DNA of 64,000 nucleotides from an uncultured Oscillospiraceae bacterium (GTDB taxonomy: Bacteria; Bacillota; Clostridia; Oscillospirales; Acutalibacteraceae), in assembly GCA_902478605.1 (NCBI GenBank), contig CABSLQ010000002.1, positions 1 through 64,000 on the forward strand. Reading direction: 5' to 3'. A model generated the notes under the pieces. It was not told the origin of the DNA and made no database searches. It worked only from the letters and a program-made list of their open reading frames with translations. Positions 23,629 to 32,058 of the stretch are shown piece after piece (within the stretch, counting starts at the first letter, position 1; each line of letters begins with the position of its first letter). A program made the position numbers and the translations under genes.

Positions 23629-24117
23629 ATGAAACTACGTAAATTGGAAAAAAAGGATATTCCTTTTATGCTGGAGTGGATGCAGGATAAAGAACAGGCG
23701 GCTTTTTTTCGCTTTGATCCGGACTCTGTTACGGAAGAAACGGCGGCGGCCTATATCGAAAAAGCTCAAAGCCAGGATCCAGACTACCACTTCGCTGTTG
23801 TCGATCAAAACGACGAATATCTTGGTACCATTAGTCTCAAACAGGTGGACAGGGCAAACGGTCACGCGGAATATGCTGTCAGTATGCGAAAGTGTGCGAT
23901 CGGTAAGGGGATCGCCGCTGAAGCTACACGGGAAATCCTTGAATACGCCCGCCGGGAACTGGGATTACACCGCGTGTATCTCAATGTGTTTTCTGATAAT
24001 ATACGGGCCCGAAAGTTTTATGAAAAAATGGGCTTTACCTTTGAAGGCGAATTTGTGGATCATATCTATGTACGCCAAGCCTATAAAAATTTGAGCTGGT
24101 ATGGGATCATTCTTTAA
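23629..24117 (+). CDS. GNAT N-acetyltransferase, probably acting on the amino sugar
   Basis: 162 residues, 11 bases behind the aminotransferase. It is a RimJ/RimL-like GNAT: MKLRKLEKKDIPFMLEW at the start, a central YAVSMRKCAIGKGIAAEATREIL acetyl-CoA loop, and LNVFSDNIRARKFYEKMGF. In the known Fdt and Qdt pathways the acetyl step is done by a hexapeptide-repeat enzyme (FdtC, QdtC), so a GNAT at this place is a variation. Its role is inferred from position. Confidence 0.85.
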   Translation: MKLRKLEKKDIPFMLEWMQDKEQAAFFRFDPDSVTEETAAAYIEKAQSQDPDYHFAVVDQNDEYLGTISLKQVDRANGHAEYAVSMRKCAIGKGIAAEATREILEYARRELGLHRVYLNVFSDNIRARKFYEKMGFTFEGEFVDHIYVRQAYKNLSWYGIIL

Positions 24118-24141
24118 AAGCAACTTCACGGGGGGAACTTT

Positions 24142-24543
24142 ATGAAAAAGGCATACATGATCGAGTTGAAACCAAACGGCGATAATCGTGGCCATTTGGT
24201 TGTTGTGGAAGGCCTGAAAGATATCCCGTTTGAAATAAAAAGGATCTTTTATATTTATGGTTCGGATCCGGATGCCGTACGTGGCAGCCATGCAAACCGT
24301 CAAAGTGAATTTTTTCTCATCAACGTCAGCGGCACTTCTAAGGTGCGTGTGGACTATGGCGATCATCAGGAAATATTTCAACTTGACAGGCCGCATATCG
24401 GCGTATATATTCCCTCCATGCTGTGGAAAGACATGTATGACTTTTCCAGTGACTCCGTGCTGCTGGTGCTGGCAAGCACGCCATACGATCCCACTGAATA
24501 TATTCGGGATCTGGATGCCTATTATGCGGAGGTAAAGGGATGA
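24142..24543 (+). CDS. FdtA/QdtA-like sugar 3,4-ketoisomerase (WxcM-like cupin)
   Basis: 133 residues, ribosome site GGGGGGAAC. The cupin has the family signature RGSHANRQSEFFLINVSG and VYIPSMLWKDMYDFS. FdtA-type enzymes convert dTDP-4-keto-6-deoxyglucose to the 3-keto form. Characterised members have His-Ala-His in the signature, while this one has His-Ala-Asn, which I believe is common in clostridial members. It overlaps the following glycosyltransferase by four bases. Confidence 0.87.
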   Translation: MKKAYMIELKPNGDNRGHLVVVEGLKDIPFEIKRIFYIYGSDPDAVRGSHANRQSEFFLINVSGTSKVRVDYGDHQEIFQLDRPHIGVYIPSMLWKDMYDFSSDSVLLVLASTPYDPTEYIRDLDAYYAEVKG

Positions 24544-25496
24544 CCATACACAAACTGTCTATCATTATTCCGGTGTATTATAACGAAAAAAATCTTCTCC
24601 CCCTTTACACAGATCTTTCTGAAAAGGTTTTGCAAAAGTTGGAGTGTGACTATGAACTGGTCATGGTAGACGATGGTTCCAAAGACGACTCCTACACTGT
24701 GATGCAGCAGCTGCAAAAGCTGGATCGACATATCAAGCTTGTCAAGCTTTCCCGTAACTTTGGTTCACATGCCGCCATTCTGGCCGGGCTTTCTGTATGT
24801 ACAGGCGATTGCGCCGCCATGAAGGCCGCGGATTTACAGGAGCCGTCCGAATTAATTTTGGATATGATGGCTAAATACGAGGAAGGAAATAAAGTCGTAT
24901 TGGCTGTCCGGGAGGATCGGGAAGAATCCCTTTCCCAAAAGGCGTTTGCCGGTCTGTATTACACTCTGATGCAGCGATTGGCACTGAAGAATATGCCAAA
25001 AGGCGGATTCGACTGCTTCCTCATCGATCGGCAGGTAATAAACGTATTGGTCGGCATGAACGAAAAAAATACAAGCCTCATGGGCCAAATTCTTTGGAGC
25101 GGATTCCAGACGGCTAATGTATATTATGTGCGGCAAAAACGGACGATCGGAAAGTCGCGTTGGACTCTGTCTAAAAAAATCAAACTGGTGATGGACTCTC
25201 TTCTTGGTTTCTCCTACTTCCCTATTCGCTTCATTTCCACAATCGGAGTATTATCCTTTATTGGTTCCATCATCTGGCTCATCTATGTGCTTATCGCCAA
25301 ATTGGTTGGGAGCATTTCTGTTCAGGGATATACGACCCTTATTATTTTGATGCTGATGGGTTTCGGCATTTTAATGCTTTCTATGGGTGTCTTGGGAGAA
25401 TATATGTGGCGCATGTTTGACGCCACGCGTAATCGTCCTCCTTACATTATCGATGTGGTGGAATCCGTCGAAGAAAGAGAGAAACCGAATTCATGA
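24540..25496 (+). CDS. GtrB-like polyprenyl-phosphate glycosyltransferase (GT2)
   Basis: 318 residues. The GT-A domain at 1-220 shows LSIIIPVYYNEKNL, VMVDDGSKDDSY and KAADLQEPSELI (modified DxD region). Two C-terminal membrane helices (about 232-255 and 267-292) match GtrB/DPMS-type enzymes that load a sugar from an activated nucleotide onto undecaprenyl phosphate. It overlaps both neighbours by four bases, so the unit is translationally coupled. Confidence 0.92.
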   Translation: MTIHKLSIIIPVYYNEKNLLPLYTDLSEKVLQKLECDYELVMVDDGSKDDSYTVMQQLQKLDRHIKLVKLSRNFGSHAAILAGLSVCTGDCAAMKAADLQEPSELILDMMAKYEEGNKVVLAVREDREESLSQKAFAGLYYTLMQRLALKNMPKGGFDCFLIDRQVINVLVGMNEKNTSLMGQILWSGFQTANVYYVRQKRTIGKSRWTLSKKIKLVMDSLLGFSYFPIRFISTIGVLSFIGSIIWLIYVLIAKLVGSISVQGYTTLIILMLMGFGILMLSMGVLGEYMWRMFDATRNRPPYIIDVVESVEEREKPNS

Positions 25497-26074
25497 AACC
25501 CTTTAAAAACAAGATCTCGCTGCGGACAGGCATGGCGCTTTGTTGTGTTCTGCTGATTGGTGTTGCCTGTTTTATCAGTGTGCTGATTTTCTATGACATG
25601 CATCATGCAAAGATCGCAACAGTTGACGAGCTGGAACCGGACACTTCATCGGTCGTTAAATACAGCCTAGATGATTACGGAATAGACGAACATGAGGCGA
25701 CCATTATTCGCCCCGGCAGTGCGATTCATTCCAAGATAAAATACACCGGGAATGGTTCGAAATATCTGCAATTTAAAGGCTGGGCTTTTATTCCCGGACA
25801 AAATATCGAAATGGTAAACAGCCATTTTATCCTGCGTGAAAGCGATACCGATCAGTATATTCAGTTGAAAACAATTTGCCAAAGGCGGGAAGATGTAACC
25901 AAGGCATATGGTGAGGATCTGTATAATTATGATTTGTGCGGTCTTAAAGCCGTTGTGAGCATTAAAGCATTGGAGCGCGGCAAAACCTATGATATTATGA
26001 TCGCATACCAGAACGACGGGGCTAATTGGCTGGTTGATCTAAACGAGCAAATCACTATCGGGCAGGAGGAATAA
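25493..26074 (+). CDS. Membrane-anchored protein of unknown function in the sugar cassette
   Basis: 193 residues; the ATG overlaps the stop of the GT2 gene. There is one N-terminal hydrophobic anchor at about 15-34, after a basic start, so the remaining 155 residues face outside the membrane. The outer part has GSKYLQFKGWAFIPGQNI and then alternating short strands, suggesting a beta-sandwich. I do not recognise the family. As it is coupled with GtrB-like and GT-C-like genes it may present an acceptor or assist the transferase. Confidence 0.65.
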   Translation: MKPFKNKISLRTGMALCCVLLIGVACFISVLIFYDMHHAKIATVDELEPDTSSVVKYSLDDYGIDEHEATIIRPGSAIHSKIKYTGNGSKYLQFKGWAFIPGQNIEMVNSHFILRESDTDQYIQLKTICQRREDVTKAYGEDLYNYDLCGLKAVVSIKALERGKTYDIMIAYQNDGANWLVDLNEQITIGQEE

Positions 26075-26077
26075 CCT

Positions 26078-27418
26078 TTGGATCGGATCAGACAAAGCAT
26101 ACGCAAATTTACGGAATCTTCTGCCTTTCCCTTTTTTGTGCTTTTCCTTCTCATGCTGCTCGTTCATGCTACAATCTTTCCAGACTTTGCCGATGATCAA
26201 AATAATCGTCAATTGGTAATGGAACGGGGAGTGCTGGATTATGCACTGCAGCTTTATCAAACCTGGTCTTCCCGCATTATCATCGAAACGACATATCTTT
26301 CCCTGTTGGTGCACAGTGCATGGATTTGGAGACTGCTGGACTGCGGTATCATGGTTCTGTTAGCCTATTCCATATCTAAAATATTTGTTTCGAATAATAA
26401 AAGACGGTACAACTGGTATATCGTCGGCATCGTGCTTCTCTATCCTTGGATGCATATGATGACGGCAGGATGGATCGGCACCACAGCAAATTATTCCTGG
26501 TCCCTGGCACTTGGGCTATACGCTTTGTGTCCTTTACGCTGTATTTTGGTAAAGGAAAAATTGCCCTGGTATCATTTTATCTTACCAACACTGGCTATCA
26601 TATATGCTGCTAACGAAGAACAAATGGCCGCACTTCTTCTCGGAATCCTCACTCTTTCTCTTGCGTATATGGCCTTCGTTCAAAGACGGACCCACATATA
26701 TGTGCTTTTACAACTATTCATCACGGTGGGAATGCTGATCTTTATTTTCTCAAGTCCGGGAAATGACGTTCGCATGGAGAAAGAAATCATTTCAAATTAC
26801 CCGGACTTTCTTATGTATAACCCATTTGAAAGGCTATGCAACGTTTTTCTTCTCATTGGCAATTCCTTTATTGCCAAGCCGAATTTACCCTTTACCGTCG
26901 TTTGTATCCTGGCTGCACTCAGCGTCTGGCTGCGCTATCAGGAGCCGCTATATAGGGTCATAGCGGGTGTGCCACTGGCCGGTTCTATGCTTCTGGGAGG
27001 ATTAAGTTCTGTTTTATCTGTTTTTTTCCCCTCCACTACTCTTATCACTTCTCTCAGTGCAACGGTATCGAATTTTTATCAAAAATCGGTATATATCCCT
27101 TTCATCCTATATGTTATAATATTTGGCTGCTTGTTAATGGCGTTTTTTCTGGCGTTTGCCGATCATAATAAAGCCGTAATCTCTATACTGCTTTTATGCG
27201 CTGGCCTTGCTTCTAAAATGATTATGGCTTTTTCTCCAACCATGTATGTCTCTGGTGTACGAACCGATATATATCTATATTTTGCACTGCTTATCATTGC
27301 CCTTTTGCTTATCCGCAGTCTGTACGAAGAACGTAACTGGCGATATATTCGCTGTATAAGCGGCGGTGTGGCGACATTAGCCGCCTGCTCTTATCTTAAT
27401 TTTTGGCTATCCGTATAA
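26078..27418 (+). CDS. Polytopic membrane protein, probable GT-C-type glycosyltransferase (GtrC-like)
   Basis: 446 residues from a TTG at 26078, behind AGGAGGAATAACC. About eleven hydrophobic segments are seen. The first outer loop carries FPDFADDQNNRQLVMERG, with the acidic pair expected in GT-C enzymes that take polyprenyl-phosphate sugars, and a later IYAANEEQMAA motif resembles a conserved element of such proteins. It could move the amino sugar from the lipid to a surface polymer. Function is inferred from context and topology. Confidence 0.6.
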   Translation: MDRIRQSIRKFTESSAFPFFVLFLLMLLVHATIFPDFADDQNNRQLVMERGVLDYALQLYQTWSSRIIIETTYLSLLVHSAWIWRLLDCGIMVLLAYSISKIFVSNNKRRYNWYIVGIVLLYPWMHMMTAGWIGTTANYSWSLALGLYALCPLRCILVKEKLPWYHFILPTLAIIYAANEEQMAALLLGILTLSLAYMAFVQRRTHIYVLLQLFITVGMLIFIFSSPGNDVRMEKEIISNYPDFLMYNPFERLCNVFLLIGNSFIAKPNLPFTVVCILAALSVWLRYQEPLYRVIAGVPLAGSMLLGGLSSVLSVFFPSTTLITSLSATVSNFYQKSVYIPFILYVIIFGCLLMAFFLAFADHNKAVISILLLCAGLASKMIMAFSPTMYVSGVRTDIYLYFALLIIALLLIRSLYEERNWRYIRCISGGVATLAACSYLNFWLSV

Positions 27419-27420
27419 AG

Positions 27421-27454
27421 CAAAATGGCAGATACGATTGTATCTGCCATTTTG
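27421..27454. terminator. Terminator at the end of the sugar cassette
   Basis: A perfect 15-bp stem (27421-27435 with 27440-27454) with a 4-base loop, 3 bases after the stop codon. It lies between convergent genes, so it can also serve folE. Confidence 0.85.
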
Positions 27455-27496
27455 TTATGCTAATAATAAGGGAGCGCCTGTTTAATCCAGACTTTT

Positions 27497-28057
27497 CTAC
27501 TTTCCCGTAAGCAGCGACAGTGCCTCCGCCCGGGTACGTACATCCGATTTCATGCGCCCCCGCAGCGCCGATGTCTGGGTCCGGGCCCCCGCGGCACGCA
27601 CCCCGCGCATGGTCATGCAGAGATGCTCCGCCTCGATGATAACAGCCACTCCCTGCGGCTCAAGCACCTCACACAGAAAATCCGCCACCTGGGCGGTCAG
27701 CCGTTCCTGCAGCTGCGGGCGGCGGGCAAACGCATTGACAATACGCGCCAGCTTGGACAGGCCGATCACCCGTCCATTCTGCGGAATATAGGCGATGTGC
27801 GCCACGCCCGTGAAGGGCAGCAAATGGTGCTCACACATGGAATACAGCGGAATATCCCGTACCGTTACCATCTCGTCGGGAGAATCCTCATGAAATATTT
27901 TCACGTGCTCATGGGGATCCTCCTGCAGACCCGCAAACACCTCTTCATACATCTGCGCCACCCGGCGCGGTGTCTCCTGCAGGCCCTCGCGTTCCGGATC
28001 CTCGCCAATGGCCAGCAGCAATTCCCGCACGGCCGCTTGTATTCGATCTTTATCCAT
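27497..28057 (-). CDS. folE: GTP cyclohydrolase I
   Basis: 186 residues, full length. Conserved blocks are [21 protein letters not shown] with zinc-binding Cys and His, [25 protein letters not shown], and [12 protein letters not shown] with the third ligand Cys. It makes dihydroneopterin triphosphate for folate. Other folate genes are not seen near it. GC content is back to the level of the surrounding genome, unlike the cassette beside it. Confidence 0.96.
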   Translation of the reverse strand: MDKDRIQAAVRELLLAIGEDPEREGLQETPRRVAQMYEEVFAGLQEDPHEHVKIFHEDSPDEMVTVRDIPLYSMCEHHLLPFTGVAHIAYIPQNGRVIGLSKLARIVNAFARRPQLQERLTAQVADFLCEVLEPQGVAVIIEAEHLCMTMRGVRAAGARTQTSALRGRMKSDVRTRAEALSLLTGK

Positions 28058-28143
28058 AAAGCACCAATATCCTTTCCGGTCCTGAAGGACCGCTTAGAAA
28101 ACCGGCTTTCGCCGGGTTGCGTATCTCCCGTGTCCCATCCCCT

Positions 28144-28172
28144 ATTATACCGGCGATTTCCGCCCCGGTCAA
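28144..28172 (-). promoter_or_regulatory. Sigma-A promoter for folE
   Basis: TTGACC (28167-28172), a 17-bp spacer and TATAAT (28144-28149) on the minus strand. The leader is about 80 bases and has two small inverted repeats. Confidence 0.8.
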
Positions 28173-28183
28173 GGCAGGAAAAA

Positions 28184-28214
28184 GCAGCTGCAAAATGGTA
28201 CATTTTGCAGCTGC
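28184..28214 (-). terminator. Terminator of the glycogen operon
   Basis: A perfect 14-bp stem (28184-28197 with 28201-28214) and a 3-base loop, followed on the minus strand by CTTTTTCC. It is placed after glgA and just ahead of the folE promoter. Confidence 0.85.
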
Positions 28215-28265
28215 TTCTGAAACAGGCACCGCCAGCGCAAAACGGCGGCCCGCCCCGATCCGTGT

Positions 28266-29687
28266 TCAGTCTTTGACAAGGGAACGATACAGCTTGATAT
28301 ATTCATTGGCCGAACGGCCCCAGCTGAAATCGCTGCGCAGGCACCGATCCATCAGGATGGGCCAGTCATGCTTGTTGGCATAGGCGCCCAGGGAACGCCG
28401 GATGGCATACAGCATATCGTTGGCGTTGTAGGTCTTGAAGGTGAAGCCCATGCCTTCCCCGTCCCCGCAGTCGCGGATGCTGTCCTTGAGTCCGCCCGTC
28501 TCGCGCACCACCGGCACAGTGCCGTACCGGCAGGCCACCATCTGCGACAGCCCGCACGGTTCGCTCTTGGAAGGCATCAGAAAAATGTCCGCACCGGCAT
28601 AAATTTTTCGCGCCAGCTCGGGTACAAAGCCCGCGCAGTAGCAGAATTTTTCGGGATACCGCCCCTGCACCTCGCGGAAATAGTTTTCATAGGTCCAATC
28701 GCCTGATCCGAGGATCACCATCTGCAGGTTTTCCTGCAGCAGTTCATCCAGCACATATTTGACCAGGTCCAGCCCCTTATGCGATACCAGGCGGGTCACC
28801 ATGCCGATGAGCGGCACGTCTGCCGCCTGCGGCAAATGCAGCCGCTCCTGCAGCGCCCGCTTGTTTTCCGCCTTGCCGGAGGGATCCTCCGCCGAATAGT
28901 GCCGGTAGATCTGCTCGTCCGTCTCGGGGTTATAGCTGTCGGTGTCGATGCCGTTGAGAATACCGGTCAGCTTCCATTCCCTTGCGCGCAGAATGGTGTC
29001 CAGGCCATGGGAAAACCACGGGTCGAGGATTTCCTGCGCATAGGTGGGGCTGACGGTGGTCACCTTATCCGCCGTTTCGATGGCCGCCTTCATCAGATTG
29101 ACGCAGCCGTCCTGTTCCATAATACTGCGGGAACTCTGCGGGATGCCGAACACATCCTCGAGGATTTCCATCCCATATTTGCCCTGGTACTGGATATTAT
29201 GGATGGTGAATATCGTCCGGATATTCTCATAGCCCTCCCGGTTGGCATAAAACAGGCTGTAGTAAACCGGGACAAGCGCCGTCTGCCAGTCGTTGGCATG
29301 CAGGATATCCGGGCGGAAATCGATGTACGGCAGCATTTCCAAAACCGCGCGGGAGAGGAAGGCAAACCGTTCCGCATCGTCATAATGGCCGTACAGACCG
29401 GGGCGCTTAAAATAATACTGGTTGTCCAGCAGATAGTAAATAACACCGTTATGGCGCGCCTCGAAAATGCCGCAATACTGCCGCCGCCAGGCCACCGGCA
29501 CCGACAGACTGGTCAGAAAGGTCATGTTTTCCCGCAGCTCCTGCGGCACCGACTCATACAGCGGCATCACCACCCGGCAACCGATAAGCCGCGTGCGCAG
29601 CGCGTGGGGAAGCGATCCCGCCACATCCCCCAGGCCACCGGACGCGGCAAACGGCAGCGCCTCGCTCGTTGCATACAGAACCTTCAT
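28266..29687 (-). CDS. glgA: Glycogen synthase
   Basis: 473 residues. The GT5 family start is MKVLYATSEALPFAASGGLGDVAGSLP, with the KxGGL-like ADP-glucose loop as SGGLGD, and the C-terminal block PSKSEPCGLSQMVACRYGTVPVVRETGGL. It elongates glucan from ADP-glucose. It is last of glgB-glgC-glgD-glgA and follows glgD by 30 bases. Confidence 0.96.
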   Translation of the reverse strand: MKVLYATSEALPFAASGGLGDVAGSLPHALRTRLIGCRVVMPLYESVPQELRENMTFLTSLSVPVAWRRQYCGIFEARHNGVIYYLLDNQYYFKRPGLYGHYDDAERFAFLSRAVLEMLPYIDFRPDILHANDWQTALVPVYYSLFYANREGYENIRTIFTIHNIQYQGKYGMEILEDVFGIPQSSRSIMEQDGCVNLMKAAIETADKVTTVSPTYAQEILDPWFSHGLDTILRAREWKLTGILNGIDTDSYNPETDEQIYRHYSAEDPSGKAENKRALQERLHLPQAADVPLIGMVTRLVSHKGLDLVKYVLDELLQENLQMVILGSGDWTYENYFREVQGRYPEKFCYCAGFVPELARKIYAGADIFLMPSKSEPCGLSQMVACRYGTVPVVRETGGLKDSIRDCGDGEGMGFTFKTYNANDMLYAIRRSLGAYANKHDWPILMDRCLRSDFSWGRSANEYIKLYRSLVKD

Positions 29688-29717
29688 ACGTTTCCACCTA
29701 TACCCTTTCGTCCGACG

Positions 29718-30830
29718 TCAAATGACCGAGCCTTTGCCGATAAAGATGGGATAGCTGCTGCACCCCTGCAGTGTGCGCCCTTCGTCAATGGTGACGTCCT
29801 TGTCCATGATCACATAATGCATGGAGGCGTTCGCGCCAATGGTGGTTCCCTGCATAACCAGGCAGTTTTCCACATGGGCGTCCCGGCCAATATTTACGTC
29901 GCGGAACACAATGGAATTTTTGACTACACCGTCTACCCGGCAGCCATCCGCGAGCAGCGAATGGCTGACTGCCGCATGCAGTCCATACAGCGCCGGCGCA
30001 CAGTCGCGCACTTTGGTATACACCGGTCGGGTGCTGACAAACAGCTGCGCGCGCACCTCCGCCCGCAGCAGGGCCATGTTCGCCTCAAAAAAGCTGCCGA
30101 GGGAGGAAATCACCATGGTGTATTCCGGCACCTCATACCCATACAGGCGCAGGCTTTCCACCTGCCGCTGCAGCACATCCCGTTCAAAGCTGTGATAGTT
30201 CCGGCCCAGGCAGGCGGACACGATGCGCATCAGCAAATCCTTGCGCAGCACATACAGTCCCAGGCCAAAGGCGCCCTCCTCTCCGGGCTTGGAGTTGATC
30301 ACGATGTCGGTCACCCGTCCGTCCTCTTTTGTCCAGAGCAGCAGATTGTCCTGCAGGGCGGGCACGGTGCCGCGCTTATAGGCGATGGTAATATCCGCGC
30401 CGGTTTCGACATGGGTTTCCACGATGGCATCGTAATCGATGTTGCCTACCACGTGGCAGTCGGACATCACCACATATTCCTCTTTTGAGTTGTGCAGGAA
30501 CACCTCGATCTCGGCGAGCGAGGCGATGCGTCCTGCATACATTTCATCGTTTGTACTGCCGGGCGAGAGGAAAAACAGCCCCTGATTTTTGCGGGAAAGA
30601 TCCCACGCCTTGCCGGATCCCAGATGATCCATCAGCGATTGGACATTTTTCTTGGTGATGAGCCCGACCTTGGATATGCCCGCGTTGACCATATTAGACA
30701 GGGTAAAGTCGATCAGGCGGTAGCGCCCGCCGAACGGCACCGAACCAAAGGCGCGCGCCGCCGTCAAATCCCGCAGCGCCTCGTCATGCATGTTGCAGAA
30801 CAGCAGGCCCATCGCATTGTTGTTGCGCAT
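29718..30830 (-). CDS. glgD: Glucose-1-phosphate adenylyltransferase-like subunit GlgD
   Basis: 370 residues from the ATG at 30830 with AAGGGGGAACGGTTAAC upstream; it starts one base after the glgC stop. It has the nucleotidyltransferase fold (FGGRYRLIDFTLSNMVNAGISKVGL) and C-terminal beta helix, but the catalytic N-terminal glycine-rich loop seen in GlgC is degenerate (MGLLFCNMHDEALRDLTAARAFGSVPFG). This fits GlgD, the partner subunit that makes an active complex with GlgC in Firmicutes. Confidence 0.94.
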   Translation of the reverse strand: MRNNNAMGLLFCNMHDEALRDLTAARAFGSVPFGGRYRLIDFTLSNMVNAGISKVGLITKKNVQSLMDHLGSGKAWDLSRKNQGLFFLSPGSTNDEMYAGRIASLAEIEVFLHNSKEEYVVMSDCHVVGNIDYDAIVETHVETGADITIAYKRGTVPALQDNLLLWTKEDGRVTDIVINSKPGEEGAFGLGLYVLRKDLLMRIVSACLGRNYHSFERDVLQRQVESLRLYGYEVPEYTMVISSLGSFFEANMALLRAEVRAQLFVSTRPVYTKVRDCAPALYGLHAAVSHSLLADGCRVDGVVKNSIVFRDVNIGRDAHVENCLVMQGTTIGANASMHYVIMDKDVTIDEGRTLQGCSSYPIFIGKGSVI

Positions 30831-30831
30831 G

Positions 30832-32046
30832 TTAACCGTTCCCCCTTCCGTCCGCATGGATCATGGCCTTGGCGGGAATAACCTCTCCCGGGGCGATATG
30901 CACCCCGGCCGCCACCACCGCGACGCCCCAGTCATCCAGCCGGGGACAGGCCTCCGGCCGCTCGCCGACGGCGGCGTTTTCTCCCACCACCACGTTCTCC
31001 GCCAGGATCGCATACTGTACCCGCGCCCCTTTTTTCACATAAGCGCCCGGCATCAGGATAGAATCCCGGATTTCCGCGCCTTCTTCCACCGTCACGCCCG
31101 GGAAAATCACCGAAAAGTCCACCTTGCCGTAGATGGTGCCGCCTTCTGAAATCAGGCTGTTCTGCACCTCGGCGGTATCGGCCACATAGTGGGGAGGCAG
31201 CCCGGCGTTGCGCGAATAGATGCGCCAGTCGGCCTCCGACAGATCGAGCGGCACATTGGGGTTGAGCAGATCCATGTTGGCTTCCCACAGGCTTTCAATG
31301 GTGCCGACATCCTTCCAGTATCCCTCAAACCGGTACGCGTACATCCGCTCGCCTGCCTGCAGCATGGCCGGCAGCACGTTTTTGCCGAAATCGTTTTCGG
31401 AGGTCTTATCGTTTTCGTCTTCTGTCAGATAATACCGCAGCTTATCCCAACTGAATACATAAATGCCCATCGACGCGAGATTGGACTTGGGTACCTTGGG
31501 CTTCTCGTCAAATTCATAGATGGAGCCATCTTCCCGCGTATTGAGGATACCAAAGCGGCTCGCCTCCGACATTTCCACCTCCAGCACGGCGATGGTGCAG
31601 GCCGCCTTGTTTTTCTTGTGGGCCTCGATCATTTTGGAATAATCCATCTTGTAAATGTGATCGCCCGACAGCACGAGCACATATTCCGGAGAATACCGCT
31701 CGATGAACGCGAGGTTTTGATACACGGCATTGGCCGTCCCCTTGTACCAATCCGCCCCTTTATTGCGCTGATACGGCGGCAGCACATGCACACCGGCATC
31801 CATGCGGTCGAGATCCCACGGCTGCCCCGACCCGATGTAATCGCTCAGCACCAGCGGCTGGTACTGGGTAAGCACGCCCACCGTTTCAATACCCGAATTG
31901 ACACAGTTGGACAGGGGAAAATCGATAATGCGGTATTTTCCCCCATAGGGCACGGCCGGTTTGGCGATTTGGCTGGTGAGGGCGTAAAGCCGGCTTCCCT
32001 GCCCTCCCGCCAGCAGCATGGCGACACACTCTTGCTTGCGGAACAT
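30832..32046 (-). CDS. glgC: Glucose-1-phosphate adenylyltransferase (ADP-glucose pyrophosphorylase)
   Basis: 404 residues. The loop [38 protein letters not shown] is intact, with substrate blocks [13 protein letters not shown] and YEFDEKPK, and a left-handed beta helix at the C-terminus. It provides ADP-glucose for GlgA. The gene follows glgB by 12 bases. Confidence 0.96.
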   Translation of the reverse strand: MFRKQECVAMLLAGGQGSRLYALTSQIAKPAVPYGGKYRIIDFPLSNCVNSGIETVGVLTQYQPLVLSDYIGSGQPWDLDRMDAGVHVLPPYQRNKGADWYKGTANAVYQNLAFIERYSPEYVLVLSGDHIYKMDYSKMIEAHKKNKAACTIAVLEVEMSEASRFGILNTREDGSIYEFDEKPKVPKSNLASMGIYVFSWDKLRYYLTEDENDKTSENDFGKNVLPAMLQAGERMYAYRFEGYWKDVGTIESLWEANMDLLNPNVPLDLSEADWRIYSRNAGLPPHYVADTAEVQNSLISEGGTIYGKVDFSVIFPGVTVEEGAEIRDSILMPGAYVKKGARVQYAILAENVVVGENAAVGERPEACPRLDDWGVAVVAAGVHIAPGEVIPAKAMIHADGRGNG

Positions 32047-32058
32047 GACGAAACCTCC

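Noticed and set aside
21900..27480. Flanking direct repeats, integrase or transposase for the AT-rich cassette
   Set aside because: No mobility gene and no convincing direct repeats were seen at the borders by eye, so transfer is argued only from composition.
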